DNA of 64,000 nucleotides, from assembly GCF_023634065.1 (NCBI RefSeq), contig NZ_JALKCV010000003.1, positions 1 through 64,000 of the forward strand, read 5' to 3'. The first letter of the stretch is position 1. Every line of letters starts with the position of its first letter. Shown here in pieces: positions 16,399 through 26,081 of the stretch. The DNA comes from Microbulbifer litoralis (lineage in GTDB: Bacteria; Pseudomonadota; Gammaproteobacteria; Pseudomonadales; Cellvibrionaceae). Made by a program: the position numbers and the translations under genes. Below the pieces are notes generated by a model. That model did no database searches. It was given only the letters and a program-made list of their open reading frames with translations, and was not told the DNA's origin.

Positions 16399-17529
16399 TC
16401 AGGCCGCGGGCAGCGCTTCATCGGGAGAAACCCGGTCTGCACTCAGGGTGATCTCCACCCGCTGTTCCTGCTGTTGTCCGCCAGTCATATGGGCATTCCA
16501 GCCGAGCAGCGGCTGGTTATCGGGTTCGTCGACCAGTTGTACCGGCGCCACCTGGCTGGTCGACAGCGTCACCGAGATTTCAAAATCCATCTCGACACCG
16601 GCACTGAGCTGGATAAAAGACTTGAGGGCTTCCAGCTTGTCGCTGCCGGGAGAGATGGTCATAAACTGCTCGTAAGCGAGCGGCTCCACCACCACCCGGA
16701 ACTTGTTCTGTGCCTGGAAGCAGTGGGTCCCCAGAATCGTATTGGTGCCCAGGCGATTATTGACCCCCTGGGGATAATCGGGCCCCGGCAGGCGGCAGAG
16801 CACATCCTCGGGCAACTCATCCCACTGGCCGCGAAACTGCTCGATGGTGACGTTGAGGCCGAAGTACTGGCGGATCATGCTCGCCAGTGCCGCGGCAGAG
16901 CAATGCTGCCGGCTCAGGTGGCCGGCCATACCCAACAGCGACTCGTCCGGCATCGGCATGCGGTAGCGCATCTCGCTGGTGCCCAGGCCGGACAGGGATG
17001 CCAGCGCGTGACTGAACAGATCCGGCTCGCGTTCCTGCCGCAGATGCTGGCGCTCGTAATTCACCGGTAACTGGTATTTGTGCCAGGCCTGGTAGAGCAG
17101 CGAGATATGGCGGTGGTTGAAGATATCGAGGAAATCCCGCAGCGCGGTATTTTTTTCACGCAGCTCTTTCAACACCACTTCGGTCAGGTAGTAGGGCATT
17201 ACACCCTGGCTGCCCGCCAGGCCGGCAAAGCCCACCTCCATCTGCCACTGCTTGAGCGACGCGCCGCTGTGTTCAGTATCCAGTGTATCGGCCTGTTCAA
17301 TTTTCAGGACATCGGAACCGACAAACGACAGCGACGACTGCGCGCGAAAGCGCACCATCTCCCGGGACGGCGGCGCAGAACTGGCCACGGTCTCCCGGGC
17401 ACAGCCGTCACCACTGATGGCGGCGGCGCGCTCGAGCAACCGCACCGACTGGAAAAAATCGAAACGGCTGGGCTCGCGACGCAGTCGCTCGATTACAGTA
17501 AAGCTTTGTCGCCGGCGCGAGGTGGCCAT
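16399..17529 (-). CDS. tssG: TssG, T6SS baseplate subunit
   Basis: The 376-residue product starts at ATG 17529 (MATSRRRQSF), overlapping the tssF stop by 37 bases; the open frame extends further upstream but within tssF. Family features are FDFFQSVRLLE near the N-terminus, the FFGL motif-like MIRQYFGLNV, and the LGTNTILG segment of the DUF1305 family. TssG forms the baseplate wedge with TssE, TssF and TssK. Confidence 0.94.
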   Translation of the reverse strand: MATSRRRQSFTVIERLRREPSRFDFFQSVRLLERAAAISGDGCARETVASSAPPSREMVRFRAQSSLSFVGSDVLKIEQADTLDTEHSGASLKQWQMEVGFAGLAGSQGVMPYYLTEVVLKELREKNTALRDFLDIFNHRHISLLYQAWHKYQLPVNYERQHLRQEREPDLFSHALASLSGLGTSEMRYRMPMPDESLLGMAGHLSRQHCSAAALASMIRQYFGLNVTIEQFRGQWDELPEDVLCRLPGPDYPQGVNNRLGTNTILGTHCFQAQNKFRVVVEPLAYEQFMTISPGSDKLEALKSFIQLSAGVEMDFEISVTLSTSQVAPVQLVDEPDNQPLLGWNAHMTGGQQQEQRVEITLSADRVSPDEALPAA

Positions 17530-19322
17530 CGCTTCAGCTCTCCATCTCGGCCACTCAGGGTGGCAATCAGTCGGGTAAAGGAATTCAGTGAACAGTAGAG
17601 GCCCAGGAAGCGCTCTATCACACTGGCAAACAACAGCGGACTGGAACCGGTCAACATCATCGAATCCAGTTCGACAGTAACCTCGGTGCCGCGGCACAGC
17701 ACCACACTGTCATCAATCTGGATGGGCGCGGTGATCGGGCGGGTATCCAGTTTCAGCAGTGACTCGATCAGGTTGCGGGTACTGGCCGAATCGCGGAAGT
17801 CGTAGAGGCGTAGTATTTCCTTCAGCGCGTCGCAACCGCCGTTGCCGGACAGCGACAGGTGGTTCAGGTTCAGGTGCGAGATCAGCCGCCAGTAACCGCG
17901 CTCGCGGCGCGGCGGCCGAAGCGTGGCCGAGGGTGCAACAATACAGCTGATCCGGCTCGCCGGCGCATCGCCATCGACGACAGACAGGTAGGGCTGGCCA
18001 TTGCCGGTCGGCAGCTTCTTCGGCAGGTTGCGATTGCAGCAGGTCAGGCGCAGGTCGAGCGTCTGATCGCTGATCCGGTGCGGATTGAAATCCAGGTCCA
18101 CCAGGGAAATATCCAATTCCGACGCCTGTTCATTGCGGTGGTCACCCTCGATCACATCGCGCCGGCGGCTGAACCAGAAGGCGGACTGGCGCGCCTGGTG
18201 ACGACTGTGCTGTATGCCGTAGAACGGGCGGTAGTGCGTGGTTTCACCACTGCCGTCGGTGGCCGCAACCGCATCGATCGAGTAGACCTCCAGGCCCTGG
18301 CTGCGACGCGCATCCGGCACCACCGGATAACTGTAACGGGTATGACTCAGGGGAATCGGGTCGGCCGTCTGCGGGAACAGGTTTACCGCCGGCGTGCACC
18401 CCAACGCGAACATGCTCGCAGCAATCTGCTTTTCCAACTCGTCGTGGGACTCTGACAGGTAGAAATAGAGGTTCAGCGTATCGCCATAACTGTCGTTAAA
18501 CACCCTGTCCAACCCGCAGATATCGATAAACTGGAACTTCTCCGGGAAGGCGAAGTATTCAGTCAGCAGTCGATAGCCGATAAAGGCGGTGTCCGGATAC
18601 GGCAACAGCCCCTCTTCCGGCTCAAGACCCACCTGGCGAACATTGTCCGCATCGAGATAGACCGGTTTCGGGTCGCCCTCGCTGCTGGCTGCGACCACGC
18701 GCACACACTTGCTCAGCAGCAGGTCGTACAGCGCATAGGTGTGGCTGGCCTGGCCGCGCAGGAAAAAGCGCAGCTTCTCCGGTGTCAGCTCGGCGAAACT
18801 CAGGTCTGCAGAGAGAGTCTTGAGAGAAAGCTTTAGGACCGCATTGGCCCCCTGGATATCGTTGCAACCGGGCGCGATAAAAGGCCGCGGCATCAGGCTG
18901 GCGCTCTCTACCTGGAAAGGACAGATATCCACCGGGTAGCGGCTGGTAAATCGACAGGTCTGCCCCTGGAAACTGTCGCTCTCGAGCAGCGTATCCGCAT
19001 CGATGCGGGTAATCGCATCCAGATCCGGCTCCGGTTCGAACTGCACGATCGCGCAGGACGGGATCGGGCGCAGGTAATGCGGATAGAGGGTTTCCAGCAT
19101 GGCATCGGTGAGCTCCGGGAAATCGTCGCTCAGTTTCTGCTGGACCCGCGCGTTCATATAGGCAAAGCCGGACAACAGACGCCCGACCAGCGGGTCGTCC
19201 ACCGTATCTGCATCCAGCTGCAGCCGCGAGGCAGCCGCCGGATGCATGCGCGCGAATTCCGACGCCGTCTGCTGGACAAACGCCAGTTCGCGCTCGTAGA
19301 GATCAATCAGCTTTTCACTCAT
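17493..19322 (-). CDS. tssF: TssF, T6SS baseplate subunit
   Basis: The 609-residue protein begins MSEKLIDLYERELAFV and contains EFARMHPAAASRL, DPLVGRLLSGFAYMNARV and LYPHYLRPIPS, the hallmark N-terminal motifs of the DUF879/TssF family. Length is normal. Its ATG overlaps the tssE stop codon (TAATG), implying translational coupling. It is the central wedge component, binding TssG and the VgrG hub. Confidence 0.96.
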   Translation of the reverse strand: MSEKLIDLYERELAFVQQTASEFARMHPAAASRLQLDADTVDDPLVGRLLSGFAYMNARVQQKLSDDFPELTDAMLETLYPHYLRPIPSCAIVQFEPEPDLDAITRIDADTLLESDSFQGQTCRFTSRYPVDICPFQVESASLMPRPFIAPGCNDIQGANAVLKLSLKTLSADLSFAELTPEKLRFFLRGQASHTYALYDLLLSKCVRVVAASSEGDPKPVYLDADNVRQVGLEPEEGLLPYPDTAFIGYRLLTEYFAFPEKFQFIDICGLDRVFNDSYGDTLNLYFYLSESHDELEKQIAASMFALGCTPAVNLFPQTADPIPLSHTRYSYPVVPDARRSQGLEVYSIDAVAATDGSGETTHYRPFYGIQHSRHQARQSAFWFSRRRDVIEGDHRNEQASELDISLVDLDFNPHRISDQTLDLRLTCCNRNLPKKLPTGNGQPYLSVVDGDAPASRISCIVAPSATLRPPRRERGYWRLISHLNLNHLSLSGNGGCDALKEILRLYDFRDSASTRNLIESLLKLDTRPITAPIQIDDSVVLCRGTEVTVELDSMMLTGSSPLLFASVIERFLGLYCSLNSFTRLIATLSGRDGELKRWPPRAGDKALL

Positions 19323-19795
19323 TACATAATCTCCGACACATCGACGGTCTGCGTAACCGGGTTCAGCGCGGAATCGAACACGATCACTTCCGCGGCGGGG
19401 TTGATATGCAGAACCGCTTCCACCCGAAAGCGGATACTGGGATCCTCCACATCGATTCGGTCCTGGGTGGAGACCTTCACCGAGCGGATGCGGGGCTCGA
19501 AACGCAGGATGGTTTTTTCGATATCCCGGCAGAAGCGCTTGCGGCTGTCGATGGATGACAGGTTGACGGTCGACAGGTCGGGCAGGCCGTAATTGATATT
19601 GGAATCCTCCAGGTGTTCGTGGCTTTCCGGCGCCGAGATACAGCGGAAACGGGTGTTGAACAGGTATTCCAGGTCGCGCCTGACGCCCTCGCGCAACTGC
19701 TTCAGTACCTGGTGTGGCTGGTGCATATCCATATTGCGCGAGGATTCCAACAGTCGGTCCAGTACCGGCGCCAACAAACGTTTCTCCCTGGCCAT
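19322..19795 (-). CDS. tssE: TssE, gp25-like baseplate subunit
   Basis: The 157-residue protein matches the gp25/lysozyme-like T6SS family. It has LLDRLL at the N-terminus, the REGVRRDLEYLFNTR segment, YGLPDLS, and a C-terminal RFEPRIRSVKVS strand. It initiates sheath polymerisation at the baseplate. It lies 2 bases after the second tssC, with stop overlapping the tssF start. Confidence 0.95.
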   Translation of the reverse strand: MAREKRLLAPVLDRLLESSRNMDMHQPHQVLKQLREGVRRDLEYLFNTRFRCISAPESHEHLEDSNINYGLPDLSTVNLSSIDSRKRFCRDIEKTILRFEPRIRSVKVSTQDRIDVEDPSIRFRVEAVLHINPAAEVIVFDSALNPVTQTVDVSEIM

Positions 19796-19797
19796 GA

Positions 19798-21327
19798 TCA
19801 GTTGACGGCCCCCACCCCGATTTGCGCCAGCGCTGTGGTCAGCTTCAGTTCGGAAACCAGGTGATCCACGGTGTAGTGGCTCTTCAGGTGGATCACACTC
19901 TGGTAGCTGCCCGGCTTACCCGGTTCGTCCATCACCGAAACCCGGGCCTCGCGCAGTGGATAGCGCGCGAGCATTTCCCAGGACAGGTCGTCGCGACCGG
20001 TGGTGTAGCGATCCAGCCACTGCTGCAGTTGCCGCTCGCAATCCTTGGCGTTCATATAGGCACCGACCTTGTCGCGGATCATGACCTTGATGTAGTGGGC
20101 GAAGCGCGATGCACAGAGAATCTGTTGCAGCATGGAACTGATACGCGCATTGGCGGTGGCCGCCTTGCTGGTGTACTGCTTGGGCCGCTGCATGGAGGGC
20201 ACACTGTTGAAGGCGCTATAAGCCGTGTCGTAGCAGTGGCACAGGCAGGTAAAACCCAGCTCGCTCAGTTCGCGCTCGGCGAAGTCGGTCACCAGTATCG
20301 ATGTCGACATCCGCACCTGCTGCGGGCTGCTGTCCGCCCGATAGGGCACCGCCGGCAACTGGCTGACCAGCCCGCCGCCGATATGGTCGCGGGCCACACC
20401 ACGGATATGCGAGAACCAGCCCACCTCGCTGAATTCCCGGATCAATACCGTGCCCAGCGCAAAACAGGCATTGCCCCACAGGTACTTGCGACTGTCGCGC
20501 CCGGCGACATCCTCGGCAAAGCGCAGGCCGCGATAGCTGCTGAAATCGGTATCGTAGGGTTGCCGCATCAATACCTGCGGCAGGGTGACAGCGATAAAGC
20601 GGCTGTCCTCCATATCCCGCAGGCCGTTCCAGCGGATGTACTGCTTCTGCCGAAAGACTTCCGCAAAGTCGATCGGCCGCGCCATATCGTCGAAATGATC
20701 CACACCAAACAGCTGCGGTGTCACCCCGCAGACGAAGGGCGCAAAGGCCGCCGCCGCGGTATGCGCGATCCCCTGCAGCGTAAAGACGTCGTCGTACGGG
20801 TGGTCGGCGAAGGGGCGGTGGGCCACGCGATAGTCACCGAGAATCAGGCCGAAAGGCTGGCCGCCGGGTGTGCCGAACTCCTCGTTGTAAATCAGGTGGA
20901 AGAGCCCGGACTGATCGAAGTCCGGCGCCCGCTCGATATCCTTGCTGAGATCGCGCCAGCTGACATCCAGCAGCTTCACCTGGATGTTGTCGGAGTGCGG
21001 TGTGCTGTGCACCAGCATCGACAGGCCCCGCCAGCTGGCTTCCAGCTGCTGGAAGCGCGGGTGATGCAGGATGCTGTTGATCTGGTCGCAGATCAGCTCG
21101 TCCAGTTCCGCCACCAGGCGGTTGAGCCACTGGCGCAGGGAATAGTTTTCCCGCTGCGGACAGGGGCAGATCTCCGTCAGCCAGTACTCGAACGCAAAGA
21201 GGTCATCCGGCTCGCGCAGGAATTTCTGCAACGGCGACATGCGCTGCAGCAGCTGCGGCGGCAACAGGGACTCTGTATCAGTGCGCTTGTCGGCGGATTG
21301 GGCGGCGGGCACAGCGTGTACTCCCAC
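19798..21327 (-). CDS. second TssC-type sheath protein
   Basis: The 509-residue protein is a full-length TssC paralogue: LEASWRGLSMLV, YNEEFGTPGGQPFGLILGDY, a YLWGNACFALG segment, ASRFAHYIKVMIRDKVG and the C-terminal EARVSV...YQSVIHLKSH strands all align with the neighbouring tssC product. It has its own Pro/Ser-rich N-terminus. The start read is GTG at 21327 with a weak ribosome site. It sits between tssC and tssE. Tandem TssC proteins are known (impC/impD in Rhizobiaceae). A role in a specialised sheath ring or in baseplate contact is inference. Confidence 0.9.
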   Translation of the reverse strand: MGVHAVPAAQSADKRTDTESLLPPQLLQRMSPLQKFLREPDDLFAFEYWLTEICPCPQRENYSLRQWLNRLVAELDELICDQINSILHHPRFQQLEASWRGLSMLVHSTPHSDNIQVKLLDVSWRDLSKDIERAPDFDQSGLFHLIYNEEFGTPGGQPFGLILGDYRVAHRPFADHPYDDVFTLQGIAHTAAAAFAPFVCGVTPQLFGVDHFDDMARPIDFAEVFRQKQYIRWNGLRDMEDSRFIAVTLPQVLMRQPYDTDFSSYRGLRFAEDVAGRDSRKYLWGNACFALGTVLIREFSEVGWFSHIRGVARDHIGGGLVSQLPAVPYRADSSPQQVRMSTSILVTDFAERELSELGFTCLCHCYDTAYSAFNSVPSMQRPKQYTSKAATANARISSMLQQILCASRFAHYIKVMIRDKVGAYMNAKDCERQLQQWLDRYTTGRDDLSWEMLARYPLREARVSVMDEPGKPGSYQSVIHLKSHYTVDHLVSELKLTTALAQIGVGAVN

Positions 21328-21430
21328 GGAATTGAATGGATCAATCGGTCCGTCGATTGCCTGGAAAGCCGCTCAGAGCCGGGCGCCCGACAGGCACTGG
21401 CAAAGGCGGCTTCCAGGGGAAGAGCCTGCG

Positions 21431-21451
21431 CGGCCCGCTGCGAGCGGGCCG
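21431..21451. other. GC-rich hairpin in the tssC/tssC2 gap
   Basis: A 9-bp perfect stem (CGGCCCGCT paired with AGCGGGCCG, 3-base loop) lies 11 bases after the tssC stop on the minus strand. No T tract follows. It may protect the 3' end of tssBC mRNA, whose products are needed in large amounts, or attenuate read-through. Confidence 0.35.
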
Positions 21452-21461
21452 CCGGCGGCAA

Positions 21462-22949
21462 TTATCCCGCGGTGGGGATATTCGCCACCATGCGCATGGA
21501 AGTGGTGAGCTCTTCCATCTGCAGCCAGGGCTTGAGATAGGCGACGGCACTGTAACAACCGGGCTGGCCGGGAATTTCCTTCACCTCGACACGCGCCTCC
21601 GCCAGCGGATACTTGGCCTTCATCTCGGGGCTGGCATCCGGGTTGGAGTTGGTGTACTGGGTGATCCACTTGTTCAGCCAACGCTCGCAGTCGCTCGCTT
21701 CCATGAAGGAACCCACTTTGTCCCGCGCCATCACTTTCAGGTAATGGGCGATGCGCGAGGTGGCCATCAGGTACGGCAGGCGCGCGGAGATGGCGGCGTT
21801 GGAGGTGGCATCCGGGTCGTCGAACATCTTGGGTTTCTGCGAGGTCTGCGAACCGAAGAATACGGAGTAATCGGTATTCTTGTAGTGGCACAGCGGCAGG
21901 AAGCCCTGGGAGCTGAGCTCGGCCTCACGGCGGTCGGTGATGCCGATCTCGGTGGGGCACTTCTGGTCCAGGTCGCCGTCGTCACTCTTGAACAGGTGCG
22001 TGGGCAGGCCCTCGACTTTACCGCCGCCCTCGGCACCGCGGATGGCGGTACACCAGGAGTTTTCGGCGAAGGCCTTGGTCATGGTGGTGCCCATCACGTA
22101 GGAGGCATTCATCCAGCAGTACTGGTTGTGCTCCGCCGGGCGGGAGACACCGTCCTCGTCCACTTCGAACTCTTCGAAGTCGAAGGACTCGATCGGCTTG
22201 GTGTTGGCGCCGTATGGGGTGCGCGCCAGGCTGCGCGGCATCACCAGGGTCACGAAGCGGGAGTCGTCGCTGTCGCGGAAACTGCGCCACTTGATGTACT
22301 CGCCGGATTCAAAGATACCGCCCAGGTCGCGCGGCTTGGACAGTTCGGTGAAATCATTGAAACCGAACATGCCGGCACCGGCGGCGGAGATGAACGGACA
22401 GAAACCGGCCGCAGCCACGTTGGACATCTTGCTCAGCAGCTCGATATCTTCCGGGTGACTGGTGAACTCGAAATCGCCGATCATGCAGCCGAACGGCTCG
22501 CCACCGGCGGTCCCGAATTCCTCTTCGTAGATCTTCTTGAACGTCTGGCTCTGGTCGAATTCCACCGCCTTGTCGAGATCGCGAAACAGCTCCCGCTTGG
22601 TGAGGTTCATCATGCGGATTTTCAGGGTGGCCCCGGTTTCGCTGTTCATCACCAGGTGGTGCAGCCCGCGCCAGGAGCCTTCCAGCTTCTGGAATTTCTC
22701 GTCGTGCAGGACTGCAGAAAGCTGCTTGGACATGGCCGCGTCGATGGCCTGCACGGCCTTGTTGATGGTCTGGGTCAGATTGCGATCCCAGGTGACGGTG
22801 CCTTTCAAGACCTGCTGCGTCAGGTTCGCGAGCAGGTCCTGGGCCTCGTCGGGCTCGGTCTGCTTGGTGGCGGAAATGGCCTGTTCCAGCAGGTTGACCG
22901 ACTGCTCTTCCGCTTCGCCCTCTGCTACATTTTCGACTTCGGTGCTCAT
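21462..22949 (-). CDS. tssC: TssC (VipB), T6SS sheath large subunit
   Basis: The 495-residue protein has the canonical features [63 protein letters not shown] and a C-terminal [16 protein letters not shown] strand. It pairs with TssB to form the contractile sheath. Its ATG overlaps the tssB stop in an ATGA junction. Of the three TssC-type proteins in this locus, this one is paired with tssB and is closest to the consensus, so it is the likely main sheath subunit. Confidence 0.96.
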   Translation of the reverse strand: MSTEVENVAEGEAEEQSVNLLEQAISATKQTEPDEAQDLLANLTQQVLKGTVTWDRNLTQTINKAVQAIDAAMSKQLSAVLHDEKFQKLEGSWRGLHHLVMNSETGATLKIRMMNLTKRELFRDLDKAVEFDQSQTFKKIYEEEFGTAGGEPFGCMIGDFEFTSHPEDIELLSKMSNVAAAGFCPFISAAGAGMFGFNDFTELSKPRDLGGIFESGEYIKWRSFRDSDDSRFVTLVMPRSLARTPYGANTKPIESFDFEEFEVDEDGVSRPAEHNQYCWMNASYVMGTTMTKAFAENSWCTAIRGAEGGGKVEGLPTHLFKSDDGDLDQKCPTEIGITDRREAELSSQGFLPLCHYKNTDYSVFFGSQTSQKPKMFDDPDATSNAAISARLPYLMATSRIAHYLKVMARDKVGSFMEASDCERWLNKWITQYTNSNPDASPEMKAKYPLAEARVEVKEIPGQPGCYSAVAYLKPWLQMEELTTSMRMVANIPTAG

Positions 22950-23467
22950 TCTTTATCCTCTCCTTTCTCTTCACCGAGACCCAGCTGTTCGGAAATGGCG
23001 CCGACGTTTTCGGTGCTCTTCAGGATATTCTCCAGCACTTTCTCCAGCTCTTCGGAGCGATCTGCCTTGCTCAGCAGGTCGCGCAGTTTACTGCGCGCTT
23101 CCAGCAGTTGCTTCAGCGGCTCTACCTGCTCGACGATCTGCTCCGGCGAGAAGTCATCCATGTTGTTGAAATCGAGATCCACGCCCATCTTGCTGCCGTC
23201 ACCGGCCAGGGTGTTCTCCACCTGCAGGTTCAGCTTCGGATTGACCTTGGACATGACATCGTTGAAGTTGTCGCGATCTATCTGCACGAACTTGCGCTCT
23301 TTCAGCGACTTGCGGTTTTCCTGGTTGTCACCGGAGTAGTCACCCATCACACCGGTGACAAAGGGCAGCTCCTTCTTGACCTCGGCACCGTTGGTCTCTA
23401 CGTCGTAGGTGATATGGACGCGCGGTTTGCGAACGCGCTTCAGCTTGCTGTGGATGCTCTCGGACAT
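22946..23467 (-). CDS. tssB: TssB (VipA), T6SS sheath small subunit
   Basis: The 173-residue product has [15 protein letters not shown] near the N-terminus, [24 protein letters not shown] and [13 protein letters not shown], all diagnostic for the family. It has a Glu/Lys-rich C-terminus. It forms the sheath protomer with TssC. AAAGGAG precedes the start. Confidence 0.96.
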   Translation of the reverse strand: MSESIHSKLKRVRKPRVHITYDVETNGAEVKKELPFVTGVMGDYSGDNQENRKSLKERKFVQIDRDNFNDVMSKVNPKLNLQVENTLAGDGSKMGVDLDFNNMDDFSPEQIVEQVEPLKQLLEARSKLRDLLSKADRSEELEKVLENILKSTENVGAISEQLGLGEEKGEDKE

Positions 23468-23512
23468 CTCGGGTCTCCTTTCCTCAAATAGGAATTACAA
23501 TTTACGGAACAG

Positions 23513-24787
23513 TTACCAGCCGGTTTCGGCTTCGGCCTGGGGCTCTTCATTCCAGCTGGAGTCGGCGGGTGCCGATTCCTGTGGTGCGGCGGGGGCGGAC
23601 TCCGCCGCGGGGGCGCTCGCTGCCGGCGCGGCCGGGGGCGCGACATAGCGCTGGGTATCCGAGCCATCCAGCCTGACCCCGGTCAGCTGGGAATAGACCG
23701 CGCGGGACTGGTCGTCGGGCAGCAGCTCAGTCATCAACTCGGACACTGTCATACGACCCCAGCCGATCAGGCGCTCGAGCCCGGGGGCCAGGGGAGTATG
23801 GGGTTCGTAGGTACGGAAATACTTCGCCGCCTGCTCCAGCAGCCGGAGCGCGTCCTCGCGCGAGGACACTGGCCCGGCAACCACCGCCGGGCCGGCCGCT
23901 GCCGCGGCGGGTGCAGAGGCCGCACCGCCGGTGTCGGCGGCTTCTGCAGGCGCATCGGCGGCCTCTTGTTCGGCGGCCAGCGTGTCCAGCTGCGCCTTGT
24001 ACACGAAGCGGGTCGTGCGCAGTACCTCGTCCAGCAGCGAGCTGATATTGGTGAATGGCGGCGCATCGCTTCCGCAATGGCCGCGCAGCGCGTCGTTGAA
24101 ACTCCTGTAGTGGCCGATGGCCTCCTCGAGCGTCTCGACCAGGTTTTGCACCCACTCTCCGCTGGCGCCGTTCACACAGGTATCGATATCCGCGAGGCTG
24201 TAGCCGAGTGTCTCAATACGGGCGGCCTTGGCGTCGTCGTCGGCAATGCGGTCGGCATCGCGCGCCTGCTGGTGCTGGAAAAAGGAAAAGGCCCCGTAAT
24301 CGCCTTCCGGCGTAACATCGGCACTGCGAATCGGCAGCATCAGTGTGCCGTCGCCGCCATCGCCATTCAGGCCGGTCAGCGGCGCCACTTTGGTTTCCAC
24401 ACCGTCTTCGTCCGGCTCCGGGTAGAGACCGTCCCAGTGATCGGCCACCAGTCGGTCGATCAGGGCGAAGCCGTCGCGCAGGCCGGCAAATCCGTGCAGC
24501 CGGATCAGCGCCTCTGTGTACCAGGCCGCCACCTCCAGATCCTTGCTCTGACCGGACAGGATTTTCTGTGCCGACTTGGCCACATCGCGCCAGGGCGCCA
24601 GCAGGTCGGTGTCGCTGTCATCGAACAGCGCCGAACGCTCCGCGGCGCGGGCACTGTTGCGCGCGTCCTTGATGGTGTAGTAGTCCGAGGTGGGCGAACG
24701 ATCCTCGCGGATATCGGCCCCGGTCGGCTGGTCGCCGTCGAGGGCCGAGGCCAGTTCCTCGACCTGAATTACATTGGGAAATGCCAT
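23513..24787 (-). CDS. tssA: TssA, T6SS assembly/cap protein
   Basis: The 424-residue protein has the ImpA_N domain (about 10-130): residues IREDRSPTSDYYTIKDARN, then DLEVAAWYTEALIRLHGFAGL and DHWDGLYPEPDEDG. A helical middle and a C-terminal region (about 290-370) with EDALRLLEQAAKYFRTYEPHTPL and GWGRMTVSELMTELLPD follow. The tail is Ala/Pro-rich. The last portion matches the short-CTD class rather than the VasJ type. TssA coordinates baseplate assembly and tube/sheath polymerisation. AAGGA precedes the start. Confidence 0.93.
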   Translation of the reverse strand: MAFPNVIQVEELASALDGDQPTGADIREDRSPTSDYYTIKDARNSARAAERSALFDDSDTDLLAPWRDVAKSAQKILSGQSKDLEVAAWYTEALIRLHGFAGLRDGFALIDRLVADHWDGLYPEPDEDGVETKVAPLTGLNGDGGDGTLMLPIRSADVTPEGDYGAFSFFQHQQARDADRIADDDAKAARIETLGYSLADIDTCVNGASGEWVQNLVETLEEAIGHYRSFNDALRGHCGSDAPPFTNISSLLDEVLRTTRFVYKAQLDTLAAEQEAADAPAEAADTGGAASAPAAAAAGPAVVAGPVSSREDALRLLEQAAKYFRTYEPHTPLAPGLERLIGWGRMTVSELMTELLPDDQSRAVYSQLTGVRLDGSDTQRYVAPPAAPAASAPAAESAPAAPQESAPADSSWNEEPQAEAETGW

Positions 24788-24852
24788 GAAGCGTCCTTAT
24801 TGTGTATTCCCTGTCTGTTTCACTCATTTCGGCCGGCGGTTGCGGAAATCAA

Positions 24853-25635
24853 TCAGCTCCCCACCAGTTCGCCCTGCGCGGATTCCACCGCGTCGTGCGG
24901 CGCCCGGGGATTGAAGGCGGCGACAATCTCCGAAAAACACACGCGCTGCCGCTCGAACGCCTCCCGCTCACACCAGAGAAACAGGGTGTAGAAGCGGTCC
25001 GCCGACTGCAGGCAGGCGATCAGGTAGCGAATTTCCACTTCCCCCAGCAGCGCGGCAATCTCCCCGGCGTAGGCCGGCAGCCGGCACTCCAGCAGCGGTG
25101 CCGCCGGCGCGCAGAGACGGCCATCCGCCACCTTGTCGACACACTGCTGCAGCTGCGCATCGCAGTAGTCCGCCAGGGCCAGGGTCTCGGGCAGTTCTGC
25201 CACCGACTGCGCGAGCGCCATCAGGTAGTGGTGGTTGCGCGCATCGCCCACCTGCAGCAACGCCTGGGGATTGAGGTCCTCGCAATACTGCCAGCCTGCC
25301 GGAACCGAGACGGAAAAACTGCCGTCAACCGCCGTCAGGGTTTGCCGGCTGTCGACTTCGCCCGTGGGCGCATCCGCCCGCTCCGGCCGGTTGGTGCGAA
25401 ACAGCACGCGACCGTTTCGCACCAGCTCTGAATGCCAACCTCCGCCCCAGAGGGCGCGGACGATCCTCTCCGCCTGCTGTCGGCTGTCCGCAGACTTGAC
25501 CGTCTGGCGATTGCCGGTCAGCAAACGCTTGATCTCCTCGAAACCGAGGTTGAAGCGCTGCGCCAGGGACTCTATTCCCCGCCGCCGGCTGAAACCCTCG
25601 CGCAACTCCCCCGTAAACACCACCCGAAATGACAT
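24853..25635 (-). CDS. T6SS-linked protein with DcrB/DUF1795-like C-terminal part
   Basis: The 260-residue protein starts at ATG 25635 (MSFRVVFTGEL), preceded by GAGG; a longer frame upstream lacks support. Residues 1-75 form a small alpha/beta unit (FRVVFTGELREGF...EEIKRLLTG) seen at the N-terminus of various unrelated bacterial proteins. Residues about 105-250 (DGSFSVSVPAGW to FSEIVAAF) resemble PsbP/DcrB-type folds, the group that includes Eag effector chaperones (DUF1795). It is the first gene of block B, 65 bases before tssA. A chaperone role is a guess from that resemblance; no catalytic motif is visible. Confidence 0.6.
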   Translation of the reverse strand: MSFRVVFTGELREGFSRRRGIESLAQRFNLGFEEIKRLLTGNRQTVKSADSRQQAERIVRALWGGGWHSELVRNGRVLFRTNRPERADAPTGEVDSRQTLTAVDGSFSVSVPAGWQYCEDLNPQALLQVGDARNHHYLMALAQSVAELPETLALADYCDAQLQQCVDKVADGRLCAPAAPLLECRLPAYAGEIAALLGEVEIRYLIACLQSADRFYTLFLWCEREAFERQRVCFSEIVAAFNPRAPHDAVESAQGELVGS

Positions 25636-26081
25636 CCCTGTGCCTCGTGTTGTTTTCCACTCCCCGCGCACTCGGCGCAGTCATATTACGGGGAGTCAAC
25701 CAGACCCGCTCATCCACTGAGCGGGCGTGCCCGATAAACATTCGAGCACCAAAATCTTTAATGAAAAATATTCCAATAATACTTTTCACACCCTGAAAGC
25801 AAGCGCTAATTCTAACGAATATTTTTATCGATTGAATACAAATCGCCAGTCTAATTGCCAAAGGATGCACAGCATTTATACAGATTCAGTAAAAAAACAA
25901 AAAGCTTTCCAGACCGGTCGGGGCTGAGCATCAAATTACAGAAAATTACACCGCAGCGGACTCGATAACGGCAGGCGCACACCGCACAAATATTCTCCGC
26001 AGCCACCCAATAATAAAAAATTATCGACTAAAAAGTTCCGCTTCCCCGGAAAACGCCGTTGAGTTGTCATGCCCACAGGGA
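25636..26081. promoter_or_regulatory. 446-bp AT-rich gap between T6SS blocks A and B
   Basis: No gene is supported here. The sequence is far richer in A+T than its neighbours, especially 25740-26040. It should carry the promoter of the DcrB-like-tssA-tssH block. I found no clear sigma-70 or correctly spaced sigma-54 site on the minus strand. A perfect 8-bp hairpin lies at 25705-25725 (CCCGCTCA/TGAGCGGG, 5-base loop), 70 bases before the first gene; it may be a leader hairpin or the end of the upstream transcript. Confidence 0.5.
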
